From the NCBI GenBank assembly GCA_025200525.1, contig CM045768.1:48434425-48498424 (forward strand): DNA of 64,000 nucleotides, written 5' to 3'. Below the pieces are notes generated by a model. The model saw nothing but the letters and a program-made list of their open reading frames with translations. It ran no database searches and was not told where the DNA came from. Shown here in pieces: positions 41,848-53,187 of the stretch; position 1 is the first letter of the stretch, and each line of letters opens with the position of its first letter. The stretch is from Camellia lanceoleosa (taxonomy: Eukaryota; Streptophyta; Magnoliopsida; Ericales; Theaceae). The translations under genes and the position numbers were made by a program.

Positions 41848-43382
41848 TGTAACAACCCCAAAATCCTCTATGTTTTAACTTCAATGTCAAAACCTAGATC
41901 ATCAACTCCGTTTTCGATTTCTAATGATGTCTTTCAATAAATTTTCAAAATTTTCCAACCTTCTGGAATATTTGGATTTGGAACCTGAGGTATTGCCCTA
42001 ACATCCATATACCAATCAAATTTTCAAATCTCCATTTGAATATGCATGTCTTTCTCTCCCAGATGATCCCCTCATAAACTACCCCTAGATCACAAGTTGT
42101 TCCCCCTTTTATGCACATCTACCATCTATAATTTTGTCCTTTAGGTTTCAACTCTACTTCGCCTTGCATGCAAAAATAGAATGCACTTGCTCTTACAAAA
42201 ATATGACGTAAGTCTAGGTCCATCTGACGAGGATCTAACAAGAGGAGATCCAAGAAAACTCTTGAGTGAGAACTAGAGAGAGTGCCAAGAGTGACTAGAA
42301 TGAGATGGGGATTTGTTGGAGGAAAGGTGGCGGTAGGGGAGGGCGTCAAAAGAAAGGTGTATTTTGTAGATTACAGTGGGGGCTCAAAGAAAAAAAATGG
42401 TGGAGAGCAATTTTGGTGGGTGGGGGATCTCAAAGAAGTGGAGGGTTTCAAAGAAAAAAGATGAGAGCTATTACCAACATTCTAAATAGTGGATTAGGAT
42501 CTTTAGAGAGGAAAATTTTCCTCTAGAGTGGTGTGGTGTAATGTTTGCTGTATATAAATTATACTCATTTTCAGAAATGAAATTTCATAATTATTTTGTT
42601 AATTTATTTCCTGTTATGTGGAAGTTAGCTAAACAACATTCTGAATAGTTGGAGGACTAGAACTCATCTATGTGCCTTGACAACTCTTAATCCGTGGCTA
42701 AAAAAGTTTTAAAAAAAAGGAACAGGCTGGCTGTTAATTGCTAGATGTATAGTGTTTTAATGGTGAAGGGTGCTAATTTGCCATTTGTTTAAGGCTATAT
42801 GATTGATAATGAAATAATCTAAAAAAGCCTCTTTGCAATCTCTATTAGTAATAGAGCAGGAAAGTCATGTGTATTAGCGTACCGCTGTTTGTATCTTTCA
42901 TGGAGGTTTTGATGCTTTTGAGTACAAATGAATATGTTTATCAAGCAAATATGATGTCTTGCTCAATGTTAGAACAAATTATTCTGCATTTAAATTTTTA
43001 ATGTATTATGCTTTCAAATTGGATGTTAAAATCAATATTTTGTGTTGAGTGTTAGTCTCTTAAACTATATACGTGGAATTGATAATAATTTGTACAGGAA
43101 GATCAAATTAAAATTGAATTTATCGTAAATTAAAATTTTTAAATTAAAATAATAGTGACCAAAGTAAAATTTGAGTCAAATTATTGAGAGGAATAGTGTA
43201 ATTTGCCTTTCATTCTATAGTGGGAAGGTAACACATGTTTTTTATACAATCATGCTAAGGAACCCCAGCACTCCACCGGCATTTCATTAGCCAGTTTAGT
43301 TTTTTGTTTTTTTTTTTTTCAACCACTCACCCCACGTGGGGCTGGGGTCTGGGGGCATTATGCTTTTTTATATCAGTTCCGA
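41848..43382. other. Spacer, no gene seen
   Basis: A further TGTAACAACCCC start at 41851 may be another LTR remnant. A 12-bp perfect palindrome CCCCACGTGGGG occurs near 43330. No ORF here has recognisable family features. Confidence 0.4.
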
Positions 43383-44245
43383 TTCATAACTCGAATCCGG
43401 AGGCTCGAATTTGGCTCGACACTAAAACGACGTCGTTTTGGTGTCTTTTTTTTTTATTAAATTTTTTCTATATTTTTTCTTAAGATAAACAAGAAGAAGA
43501 AAGAAGAAGAAGAGGAGAAGAAGAAGAAAAAGGAGCTGGTCTGGCTGCTGGGTTCATCAATCATCAACACATGTTTTTTCTCTTCTTCTTAGAAAAATGC
43601 TCTAGACAACAATCATCAAAATGTTCAACAACATCAACAATCATAAAAAATGCTCTGGACAGCTTTTTTTTTTTTTTTTGATGATCCTGATCTAGTTAGG
43701 AAAGAAAAAAAAAAAAAAACAAAGAAGAAGAAGAGAGATTTAGCATTTTTGTTAGATTTCTCCAACAACAACATTTCATCAACATCAACAATTTTTTTTT
43801 TTTTTTTTTTTCATTCAGATCCAGATCAGATCTACTTAGAAAAAAAAAAAAAAAGAGAGATCGAAATAGAGTTCAGAGCATCTTCATCAACATCAACAAC
43901 AGCATCTTCATCAGTATTAACAATATATATATACATATTTTATTCATTCAAATCCAGATCTATTTAGAAAACAAAAAAAAAAAAAAAAAAAGAAAACAAA
44001 GAGATCGGTGATACCCACCGGCGCCGCCACCATCACCGTCGATCATCTTTTCTCCCTCTCCCTCTTCCTCTTCTCTCTTCCTCTTCCTCTCCTCTCCTCT
44101 CCTCTCCTCTCTTTTCTCTCTCTCTCCTCTTCTCTTATCTGTGTTTGAAAGAAATAAAGAAGAAAAAGAAAAAAAAAAAGCCCAAAACGACATCGTTTTG
44201 GACTGTCGAGCCAAAATCGAGCCACGAATTTCGAACTACCAGTCA
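43383..44245. mobile_element. Mutator-like (long inverted terminal repeat) element
   Basis: Inverted ends of about 55-60 bp: left GGCTCGAATTTGGCTCGACA, with a 16-bp palindrome AAAACGACGTCGTTTT at 43424-43439; right (reverse complement) GGCTCGATTTTGGCTCGACA, with the partner AAAACGACATCGTTTT at 44184-44199. The interior has A/T homopolymers, repeated ATCAACATCAACA phrases, three copies of a CAGATC..TTAGAAAA motif and a long CT-rich strand (44045-44135). No transposase and no clear 9-bp target duplication, so it is non-autonomous and the superfamily is tentative. Confidence 0.55.
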
Positions 44246-44446
44246 TTTTTCTTTTTATATATCATTTTTGACTTGATATTTTTGGTATGATGTTTTATCT
44301 TCTGTGTTTTGTAATGGTGAAGTCAAATTCGAGTATTAGGTTGATGCTACCGTGTCATTGACAATTATTCGAAATAGTTTTGGAATTGGAGATGCGAAAG
44401 CTGCTTTGACTTCCCTAACACGAAGATAGGATTTGAAAATTATTCA

Positions 44447-45315
44447 TTTGGTTTGTTTTTGGTATTTTTAAAATACTTTTTAAAAGATTTTAATTTCTTA
44501 TTTTTTGTATTTTTGTATTTTTATTAAATTTTTTTAATATTTTAAATATTTTATAAAATTTTTAGACACATCTAATATAAATACACATAAAAAAATATAA
44601 TTTTTGTGAAAAAAATCTTTTAAAAATTACCAAAAATACAAAACAATACGAGAATTCAGTATATTTTTCATATTTTTATATAGTTATTAATTTTTAAAAA
44701 TATTTTTTCACAAATTTTTTACTTTATAGATACATTTAAGTAATGTATATTTAAAAAAGTAAAAACAATACTTAAAATTTAAAAAATAGTCACTAAAAAC
44801 AAAAAAATATAAAAATTAAAAAAATAAAAAACTCAATTTTCAAAAAACTTAATTCAAAAAACTCAAACGAAACACCATATCAGTATGTTTGGTTTGAATT
44901 TTCTGGATTAAGTTTTTTGAAAACTAAATTTTTTTATTTTCATATTTTTTTGTTTTTAGTGAATGTTTTTAAAATTTTAAACCTTTTTAAAACTTTTTTA
45001 TATGCACTTTACTTAAATGTATTTAAAAAGTAAAAAAATTGTAAAAAATATTTTAAACAATTAATAAATACATAAAAATATAAAAAATATATTGAATTCT
45101 TGTATTTTTTTTCTGTATTTTTGGTATTTAGTAAATTTTTAAAAGATTTTTTTTACAATTTTTTTACTTTTTAAGTGTATTTATGTTAGGTGTGCCTAAA
45201 AAGTAAAAAAATTACTTAAAATATTAAAAAAAAATCAGTAAAAATAAAAAAAATACGAAAAATAAGAAAGTAGAATTTTCTTAAAAATGTTTTTAGAAAA
45301 ATGAAACCAAGCAAA
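44447..45315. mobile_element. Two adjacent foldback (MITE-like) elements
   Basis: Copy 1 runs from TTTGGTTTG (44447) to CAAACGAAACA (44874); copy 2 from TTTGGTTTG (44888) to CCAAGCAAA (45315). In each the right half is roughly the reverse complement of the left, with shared inner phrases such as TTTTTTACTTTTTAAGTGTA and its inverse. They are about 430 bp each and about 13 bp apart. No coding capacity. Confidence 0.55.
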
Positions 45316-45688
45316 TTGGCCAAATTATGTAAAGTTTAGTAGCCTCCTATTCCTAATACTCTTACGGCTAAACACAAAATCTTATTTTGTTTGGGATCAA
45401 TAATAAATAGGACACAAATCCTAATGTTTTAATTTGGGTTCATATTGCAGTAAATGTGGGACTATACTGGGGATTGAAGTTGAGTGCTAAACTGGCCCTC
45501 CCCTTGAAAGTTGTGGTACGGTGCTCAAAAATTTTGCCTTTAAACTAATGAAATTAGATTATGAACCCCATCTGCATTCCGTGGAAGCAATCTTATTAAT
45601 ATTATTATTAGTATATAGTTTTTGGTGGAGTTTGTCAACTATTCCAAGTAGGATACATTATGAATCACTTGAATAATATACACTTTGA

Positions 45689-46035
45689 TTGGTTCTAATT
45701 TTTAAAAAATTAAATTTTTTTTTAGTGTTTTCTTAATAATATTTTAAGCAATTTTTTATATTTTTTTAGATACACCTAACTTTAGATGTACCTAAAAAAT
45801 AAAATATTTATAAAAAAAAATAATAAATATACAAGAATAAGAAAATATATTAAATTTTTATATTTTGGATATTTAGTAAATTTTTTTTTAAAATTTCACA
45901 AATATTATATTTTTTAATTATATTTATATTAAGTGTATCTAAGAAGTAAAAAATTTGTTCAAAATATTAAAAAAAATTACTAAAAAAAAAAAAATCAATT
46001 TTAAAAAAATTAAATTTAAAAAATTAAAACCAAAC
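45689..46035. mobile_element. Third related foldback element
   Basis: About 347 bp, from TTGGTTCTAATTTTTAAAAA to AAAATTAAAACCAAACAA. It is internally palindromic and shares the ATACACCTAA / TTAAGTGTATCTAA phrases with the pair at 44447-45315. Confidence 0.5.
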
Positions 46036-46448
46036 AAGGTGTACTATAGATATTTCACTAGGAACAAAATTTCTTCTCAAAACAAGGTTTTCTTCCTATA
46101 TTTTAGTGGTATGCTATAATTTTCCCCCACCTAGAGCCGTCTAAGCTCATTTTTTTATCATCCTCTCAAGTTCTTTCAACGGGTATGGGTTCTTATGGTC
46201 ATGTTGTTGGCACGTGCTATTCCTTTTTCTTCCCTTTTCACTGAGCAAAAATGATGGATAGATGTGTACTTTTCGAGCTTGAACTTGGAGTAAACATCAA
46301 CACTCCATGTTACGTAAAGAAGATGGAATCTCAAGTTAGATCGCCAATTGAAGATGTAGTATTCTTTTAGAAATTTTTGTATGTGAATAGGGTGTTATGT
46401 GGCACTATTTTTTATTAATCACAATTATATATGTTCTTTATTATTCTT
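46036..46448. other. Spacer left of Tat-B, with half of an inverted flank repeat
   Basis: No gene seen. Bases 46369-46391 are an exact reverse complement of 57407-57429 on the other side of Tat-B. Confidence 0.6.
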
Positions 46449-47201
46449 TGTACGGGAAAGAAATATACTTTCTCTTATAATCCTGTTGATCAAGTCTGCG
46501 TTCCTCCGTACGTCGCTTGGTCACCTGAAAACACAAACGCGAGCTGGCCGGCAGGTGTGTGACGGAAACCTCTCCGATGACTAAGTCAGAAAGCAAGACA
46601 AGTAGGCAAAAACTCAATGTAATCAGGGAGCAAAAGTTGCATTACCTTTCCTTAGGTGATTTGGGTGAGCTTTTATAGGTTCCGCGTGGCACAATCCAAG
46701 TAGGACTCTTACTCCTCCATGTAGAATCCTCCCAGGATTCATACTCTTGAAAGATAAGGCTTATCCTCCAACACCCTCCCTCACTGCTTAAACCAAGTGA
46801 GATGATTTTCTTTATGGCCGAACTACTTCAAGACCGAAATAACATTGCCCTGCCAGACTAACAAATCTAGACCGATCTAACTGTTACCTCGGTCTTCCTT
46901 TCCTTTCTTCTACCTCGGCTTCACAAGCACGACCGAGCTATCTATAGAAGAACTAAGCCGAGCTAACCTTCAATCAAGCCTTAGAACGGAATACACACCA
47001 CGGTTTCGAACAGCGCGACCAAGCTACACCTCCTATGACGGAGACCGAACTAAACAAACTTACTTCATCCGGCGACAAAACCTTACTCTGGACCGGTCTA
47101 CCATTTGTCCGCGGCTCGGCTTCTAAGCCTCTTTACTTCGGTCCATAGAACGGCCCATAACCCTAGCTCGGCCCAATTTACAAATATAAATTACCCTCTC
47201 A
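46449..47201 (-). repeat. Tat-B 3' LTR
   Basis: 753 bp. Compared with the 668-bp partner it retains about ten short segments absent there (for example CGACCAAGC-containing sequence near 47010-47040). Contains many ACCGA/TCGGT motifs. Confidence 0.88.
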
Positions 47202-47215
47202 ATTGCCCCTTAATT
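47202..47215 (-). other. Tat-B polypurine tract
   Basis: Minus strand AATTAAGGGGCAAT directly before the LTR start TGAGAGGG, like the Tat-A AGGGGCAGT tract. Confidence 0.7.
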
Positions 47216-47399
47216 CCATCTGCAAAGCATGATAGGGATTACCTGTCTTCAATGAGCTAAAACTCTTTAGCTATTCGGAAGAGCTAAAATCTCTTTTTGC
47301 TTTTCAATGAAATGAGACCTTTTAGCTTTGAGCTAAGTCCACACCAGGCTATACTGTTAGCCCAAACATCTCTTGATTAACCCGAATCGATTGTCCTTC

Positions 47400-48253
47400 C
47401 AATGACACGTGGTATTGGCTATTCACATCTTCGTGTTTCACAATTTTGAACAGTCCCGCCATTTTTGCCTTTTACACAAAACAAACCTCTCTATTTTCGA
47501 TTTCACTTTTCACTATTCACTCTCTCCCCTCTCTTTTCTTGCTCTATTGCTGCTCTTCACTCCCTGCAACTTCGAGCTCGTGTTCTCTACCGCCTTGCTT
47601 CCTTCTCCAGCTCCTTTTCTCTTCCAGGTAAGCACACGAATCCGTTTTTTGCTTCCTCTGCTTTTGCAAAACACTTTGTTGCCAATTTTTTCTACTTGTT
47701 CTTGTACTTTCTAAAAACTCTGTAGAACTTTATGAATCTTCAAATAATAGCTAGTAGAATGCGTATTTGATCCAAAAAACATATCCAACCGAACTAGGAA
47801 ATTGTTTTTCTTTGTATGAAGACTTAAGATGGAACCGAACTAATACTTGTACACATTACGATGGTTTTAATAGGTCTTCATCTGATCCACCTTAGCCGAG
47901 ATGAAAACGCAAACTAGAAATTCGGCCCTCGAGAGCTAAGCCTTGTGGGGCTAAGCCAACTTTCTCGGTTCTAAACCGAATCGAGAAAGCCCTCAATGCC
48001 CAAACCCATAGGTAGAACCGAGATAACGACGTCTTGACGAGATAAGAGGCACTTGAAACCGAGATAGATACTTGTAGCACCTGTGTAACGAAATAGGACT
48101 TGTCTTTTCTCCTCTGTTTTGTAGCACGGTCAATGATCGTGCTTAACACCTTGTTTTTCCACTTTGCAGACTTAGGTTGCCCACACGTCAACGCTAAACC
48201 CTTCTGAGAACATCCTTTCGGCCGAAATAATTTATTTATAACTTATAGAATAA
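47400..48253 (+). promoter_or_regulatory. Promoter/leader of Tat-B antisense gene with leader intron
   Basis: A CT-rich leader (about 47480-47630) ends in a strong splice donor, CTTCCAG/GTAAGC (donor at 47629-47634). A good acceptor CACTTTGCAG lies near 48168, followed by a short leader to the ATG at 48254. CACGTGG at 47406 is a G-box-type motif. The layout parallels 23003-23700 in Tat-A. Confidence 0.5.
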
Positions 48254-50191
48254 ATGGGGAAATACAGATTTTTGGTAGAAACCCTTGGAGGTCTAGCCGA
48301 ATTCTGGAAAGACTACGACATACCAACCGATGTAAACCTCACCCTGGCCGAGGAAGGTGTAGACCCCTGGGGTAAGGAAGGCTTCGTCCCCTTCACCCTC
48401 CAATCAATAATTAAGACGGACTTAGATTCCCAGTCCAGCCATTGTTCTGTGAATTCCTTAGACAGACCAGACTCTACCCTACCCAGCTTTCCACTAATAC
48501 ATACTGCATAATAATGGGAATAGCCGCACTGAACCACCAAAACGGTCTCAACCTTGGTCTAGCCGAGCTATTCCATCAATACTCAATAGGATTCAAAAAC
48601 GAAGGCTGGTGCTATTACTTAAGGGTACGCCGTAGGCGAGAAAAAATCATAAAACATACATCGGATAAAGATGTCAACGATGATGACTTCTTTTGGGTGT
48701 CTGGGAATTTTGAGGACTTCCAAGCCCGAATCCCAGGCCGAAGAATAAATTGGAAAAAAGGGGAGCCCGGTATACAGACTTTGGTTTCTATTCCTCCTTT
48801 TCTTTTAATTTGATTCTCATACTGAACCGGACTAACACTTGTCTTCTTTTGCAGATAAGGCTCATCTCATCTCCAACTACAACTATCCCAACCTTGCAGT
48901 ACTCCGTGCCGCACTCAAGGTTAAAGAAAGGAGTTGGGCAAAACTTCTCGGTTTCGAGCCAACCTACCGTTATAGCGGTCGCCGAAAAGCGAGGGTGACC
49001 GATTTTCTTCTCGAGGAAGCACCGGAACCGAACCCCACCTTGCCCGAGATAAACTTAGTGCCACTCACAGCCGAACAGGAAATGGCGAAGAAAAACAGAT
49101 TGAAGGCCTTGTTCACCGCCACAACCAGGGCCGAAGTGCCACAAACCGGCCAAACAACTGAGGCCGTGGTGGCTCTCCCAACTCAACAGCTGTCCTCATC
49201 TCGCCGAAGCAAGCGTGCTCAGACTAGCCAAACCGAGCCACGCCTTGTTGATAAGAATGAGTTCATCCTGCCACCAAGCCCCCCACCAAGCACTCGACCG
49301 AGCCCGGAGCTCATACCAACAAATGGGCTCCACCGCCGTCTTCAACAACCGAGATATCCATGACAACGACTGAGAAGGATCACTTTCGGCCTTCAACTCG
49401 CGCGGGGTGTTTGCCTTCCCAAAGACATGGAGCACCGCAACTCAACAACGAGCTAAAGTCCTTGAAGTCCATGGTATTCCTCTTTTGATCTGTTGAATTT
49501 TTCCAACTCTCGGACGGCTAAAGGAACTTACTATACTTTGCGGGCCATTCGAAAAACACAATAGCTCATAGGCAAATATGGAGCTCCGCAAAACAACAAG
49601 GCAAGCAATGAGGGAAGCGAAACCGCCGAGCTAACAGGTCGGCCAATCGAGGCCGAGCTGCCGGGACTAATTGCCTCGGTTGATAAGCCGTGACTAAGGT
49701 GAAAGACCAGTACTTGTGGGAGATGGCGCAACTTGGAAGCAAAAAGGACCGCGAAATAGCGGTGAAGAAGAAGGTTGAAGACGCATCAAGAAGGTTTCAA
49801 AGCTATACCTAAAGATTTATTCTTCAAGTGTGGCTGGAGAAGTGCAGTGGAGAAGCTCGGTTGTGGACCTGAAACCGAGGCCTACAACGCTCCCGAGTAC
49901 TTCATTCCGGCCTCATTGAAAGATTACGCTGACGACCTCCAAAACCAATTTCTTGGTTCATCTGATGATGACGATGAAGAGGAGGCAACAGAGACTCCGG
50001 TTGTCTAGGAGCAAGCTGATGAGCAATCAGTTCGGTTGGAGCAGACGGTTGAGGACTTAACTTCCGGATCTGTGCTTCCAATGCATACCGAACTCCAGAC
50101 CGACACTGCTATAATTTCCGACTCCGGAGCTCGGGTTGCCATTGATACCGATTTGGATGCCGAGATAGAAGATCTTTTTTGACTGAACTTG
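48254..50191 (+). pseudogene. Tat-B antisense gene (PF04195-type), spliced, with frameshift
   Basis: ATG at 48254: MGKYRFLVETLGGLAEFW and DYDIPTDVNLTLAEEG, then a one-base frameshift near 48420. It continues GLRFPVQPLFCEFLRQTRLY, PTQLSTNTYCIIMGIAALN, EGWCYYLRVRRR and DDDFFWVSGNFEDF. Exon 1 ends GAGCCCG before GTATACAG (donor at 48770). Acceptor TTCTTTTGCAG (48854) gives an 85-nt intron in phase 1, and EP-D-KAHLISNYNYPNL continues with WAKLLGFEPTYRYSGRR and an Arg/Ser/Pro-rich part to a stop at 49361. A degenerate stretch follows. Then EGFKAIPKDLFFKCGWRSAV, FIPASLKDYADDLQNQFLG and an acidic tail (DDDDEEEATE) extend to about 50181. The last parts match the NKGFTLGWMTLLKKL and SDDDSEFEEE segment of the Tat-A antisense gene. 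Function unknown. Confidence 0.75.
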
Positions 50192-50420
50192 TACTTCCTT
50201 CTTTTTCTTTCTTTTGTCCGAACTTGTAACCGGGCTACGGCCCCTCTACTTGTACTTTGCTTTTGATTTCAATGAAAAGATCTTCGACTCTTATCCCGGT
50301 TCTGTATTTGTAAGCGTGCATTTGTAATGAATTTTCAATATCTGCTATTATTTCGGTTTGAATGCTTGCTTTCTGCCGATATACCATAATCCGGTTTAAG
50401 CTGTCTAACTTACTAGCCAA
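50192..50420. other. 3' region of antisense gene
   Basis: T-rich and CTTTTG-containing sequence after the antisense gene, leading into the hairpin repeats. Likely 3' UTR; no separate gene. Confidence 0.4.
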
Positions 50421-50810
50421 CCACTCTTCAGCCGATATAGCTTACTTCGGCTGAAGAGTACAAAGTGTTAGTTTAATCGATAACCACTCTTCAGCCGATA
50501 TAGCTTACTTCGGCTGAAGAGTACAAAGTGTTGGTTTAATCCAGCCAACAACTCTTCAGCCGATATAGCTTACTTTGGCTGAAGAGTACAAAGTGTTGGT
50601 TTAATCCGGCCAACCACTCTTCAGCCGATATAGCTTACTTCGGCCGAAGAGTACAAAGAGTTGGTTTAATCTGGCCAACCACTCTTCAGCCGATATAGCT
50701 TACTTCGGCTGAAGAGTACAAAGTGTTGGTTTAATCCAGCCAACCACTCTTCAGCCGATATATCTGACTTCGGCCGAAGAGTACAAAGTGTTGGTTTAAT
50801 CCAGCCAACC
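50421..50810. repeat. Tat-B 65-bp tandem hairpin repeat, six copies
   Basis: Unit starts at 50421, 50484, 50549, 50614, 50679 and 50744 (63, then 65 bp apart). Each unit holds CTCTTCAGCCGA, an 11-nt loop, and TCGGCTGAAGAG: a 12-bp perfect inverted repeat in most copies, with single-base changes in copies 3, 4 and 6. The rest of the unit is ACAAAGTGTTGGTTTAATCC plus GCCAACC, itself a short dyad (GTTGG/CCAAC). Confidence 0.95.
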
Positions 50811-51176
50811 TCTAAGTTGGTTTTTCCAGCCAACTTAGAATAGAGTGTTTGGTTTTTTCGACCAAACGTCCTGCAGCCTGCAGCCTGGATCCTTATCCTG
50901 GGCTTAGGAAGGGTGTTGGTTTAATCCAGCCAACCTCTAAGTTGGTTTTTCCGGCCAACTTAGAATAGAGTGTTTGGTTTTTTCGACCAAACGTCCTGCA
51001 GCCTGGATCCTTATCCTGGGCTTAGGAAGGGTGTTGGTTTAATCCAGCCAACCTCTAAGTTGGTTTTTCCGACCAACTTAGAATAAAGTGTTTGGTTTTT
51101 CCGTCCAAACGTCCTGCAGCCTGGATCCTTATCCTGGGCTTAGGAAGAGTCATAGTTGGTTTAATCCGGCCAACTA
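50811..51176. repeat. Tat-B second tandem repeat, about 118-125 bp, three copies
   Basis: Unit starts near 50811, 50936 and 51054. Each has three successive dyads: CTAAGTTGG...CCAACTTAG (9-bp stem), GTTTGGT...ACCAAAC (7-bp stem) and GTTGG...CCAAC. The phrase TGGATCCTTATCCTGGGC is shared by all. The first unit has a 7-bp internal duplication (CTGCAGC). Directly abuts the 65-bp array and is linked by the common GTTGGTTTAATCC segment. Confidence 0.93.
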
Positions 51177-51294
51177 TGTTTACAATGCTACTAACTTACT
51201 AAGGCTACTTTCTACGGAAAACAAATATACTGAAAAAGAATAGACTTGTTTTATTGAAAAAGTAAAAAATTACACATACTTAAAAAGGAAAAAG

Positions 51295-52560
51295 CTAAAA
51301 GTAAAATAACTTAAGATTGGCAGTGTTCCATGGCCTAGGAATTGCTTTGCCGTCCTCATCTTCCAAGTGGTATGCCCCTTTGCCTGCTAATTCGACCACT
51401 TTATAAGGACCTTCCCAGTTAGGCCTTAACTTGCCATCTCCTGGGACCAATGTGTTGCCCATAACTTTGCGAAGTACCCAATCGCCGATCTTGAATTGCC
51501 TTGGATGCACCGTTTTGTTATACTTCCTAGATAGTTCTTGTTGGTAGGAGGCGATGTGAACCAATGCTCTGTCTCTTCTTTCTTCCGCAAGGTCAAGTTC
51601 CAATGCTATAGTTTCGCCATTTAAGTCTGGATCAAAATTTTCGCTCCGAATTGTGGGGAGTCCGACTTCTAATGGGATCGCTTCCATGCCATAGGCTAAG
51701 GAGAATGGAGTTTCTCTGTTGAGTGGTGTGGTGCGATAAGCCCATAAAACATGAGGAGCTCTTACGCACTTGCCTTTGGCTTTTTCCAACCTTTTCTTCA
51801 ATCCGTCCAAACCTACCTTGTTTGCCGCCTCGGCCTGACCGTTTGCTTGGGGATACGCCGGTGTAGAATTGTAGAATTCTATCTTGTATTCTTCCCAAAA
51901 GCCTCTGAAAATTCGAAATCGATGCTTTTGGTATGCCAAAGCGAGTAATGATGTTACGCCAAACAAACTTCTTCACATCTTTTTCCTTGATTGGCCAAGG
52001 CTTCGCTTCCACCCACTTTGTGAAGTAGTCTGTCGCAAGAAAGAACTTCTTGTTGCTGGTCTTTGTTGGAAGTGGACCTACTATGTCTAAGCCCCACATT
52101 GCGAAAGGCCATGGGCTAGTTAATGGTAGTAGTTCTCTGGCAGGTTGGTGTATTTGGTGTGCAAACTTCTAACACTTTTCGCATTTTTTGACATACTTCT
52201 CTGAATCTGCTTGCATGTATGGCCACCAGTATCCTTGTGAAATAGCTCGGTATGCCAATGATCTTCCTCCTTGATGGCTGCCACATACCCCCTCATGTAT
52301 TTCGAACAGGAACGCTTCCACTTTGCTGGGGTGAACACACTTTAAGTAAGGTCCTGAGAACGACTTCTTGTATAATGCCAAGGATGGAGAGAGCCAAAAT
52401 CTCTGCGACTTTGCTCTTATTTTGTTGGCTTCTTTCTTTTCTTCTGGTAAGGTGCCGTTTTTCAGGAACAATATGATGGGATCCATCCAAGAAGGGCCTA
52501 ACTCCGCACAACATACATCTTCTACTTCTGGGTCCTCAATACTTGGTCTAGGCAGGTAGT
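51295..52560 (-). pseudogene. int: Tat-B integrase, frameshifted and missing a catalytic residue
   Basis: Minus strand. Zinc-binding part: [20 protein letters not shown] and KYVKKCEKC (HHCC), with a stop right after (52169). Core: MWGLDIVGPLPTKTSNKKFF (first D), WRNIITRFGIPKASISNFQ, where the expected D-N-G-T-Q-F block with the second catalytic D is missing. A frame change follows, then EEYKIEFYNSTPAYPQANGQ and AEAANKVGLDGLKKR (E present). The C-terminal part LWAYRTTPLNRETPFSLAYG, NWEGPYKVVELAGKGAYHLE and PRPWNTANLKLFYF ends at 51295. Cannot be active. Confidence 0.88.
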
Positions 52561-53060
52561 CGATCAATAGTGGATGAGGAATGGAGGTATCCGCCATTGA
52601 GGCGAAGCCTGCTAGTTCGTCTGCTCTGCTATTCTCCTCCCTGCCGATCTGTTCTATTCTCACTACTTCAAACTTTTTGATCTCTGTTCTGACTAGCTCT
52701 TGGTATTTAGCCATTCTGTCATCCTTTGCCTTATAATCGCCTGAAATTTGGTTCACCACCAGCTGTGAGTCGCTGTAAACCATTAGCTCAGTGGCCTTCA
52801 TGTAGAACGCTGATTTGAGACTTGCAAGGCTTCATTGTTCGATGCTGGGAAGCCGAGGTTGATAGTTTGTTCTACAAGCCCAGTCTGGAGAAATGAGGAC
52901 TATGCCAAGTCCTGCGCCATGTCGGTTGGATGCTCCATCCACAAAGAGCTTCCACATCTCCCCTACAAACAACTTCCAGCATATGGACGGATCGGATGAT
53001 GTTGTGGGGTCTGGAATGTCGCTGGAGTTTTCTTCATGATCCATAGTTGCAGTCTGCCCC
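52561..53060 (-). pseudogene. Tat-B second (archaeal-type) RNase H
   Basis: KLFVDGASNRHGAGLGIVLI (about 52950-52890), a disrupted middle around 52802-52832, [20 protein letters not shown] and [19 protein letters not shown]. Counterpart of 17927-18340 in Tat-A and diagnostic of the Tat group. The stop and frame change at 52802-52832 break it. Confidence 0.82.
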
Positions 53061-53187
53061 TTGTCTTCTGATGGGACCAAGTCATTAGTTGTTGGTGAGT
53101 TTTGACTTGGTGTAGCAAGGTCTGCTTCCTCCTTGCCTCTCTACTCTGGTTTGCCTTGGGCTCTGGCTGAGTAACCTGCACTAGGGG

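Noticed and set aside
41848..42540. TGTAACAACCCC start as a second solo LTR paired with 34882-37293
   Set aside because: No matching right end or flanking duplication was found, and the following sequence does not match the solo LTR.
43650..44246. ORFs with poly-Phe, poly-Lys or Glu/Arg repeats
   Set aside because: They arise from homopolymers and the CT-rich tract inside the inverted-repeat element.
48254..50191. Possible independent host gene on the plus strand
   Set aside because: It lies between the LTRs of Tat-B, downstream of pol, and its protein is related to the antisense gene in Tat-A, so it belongs to the element.
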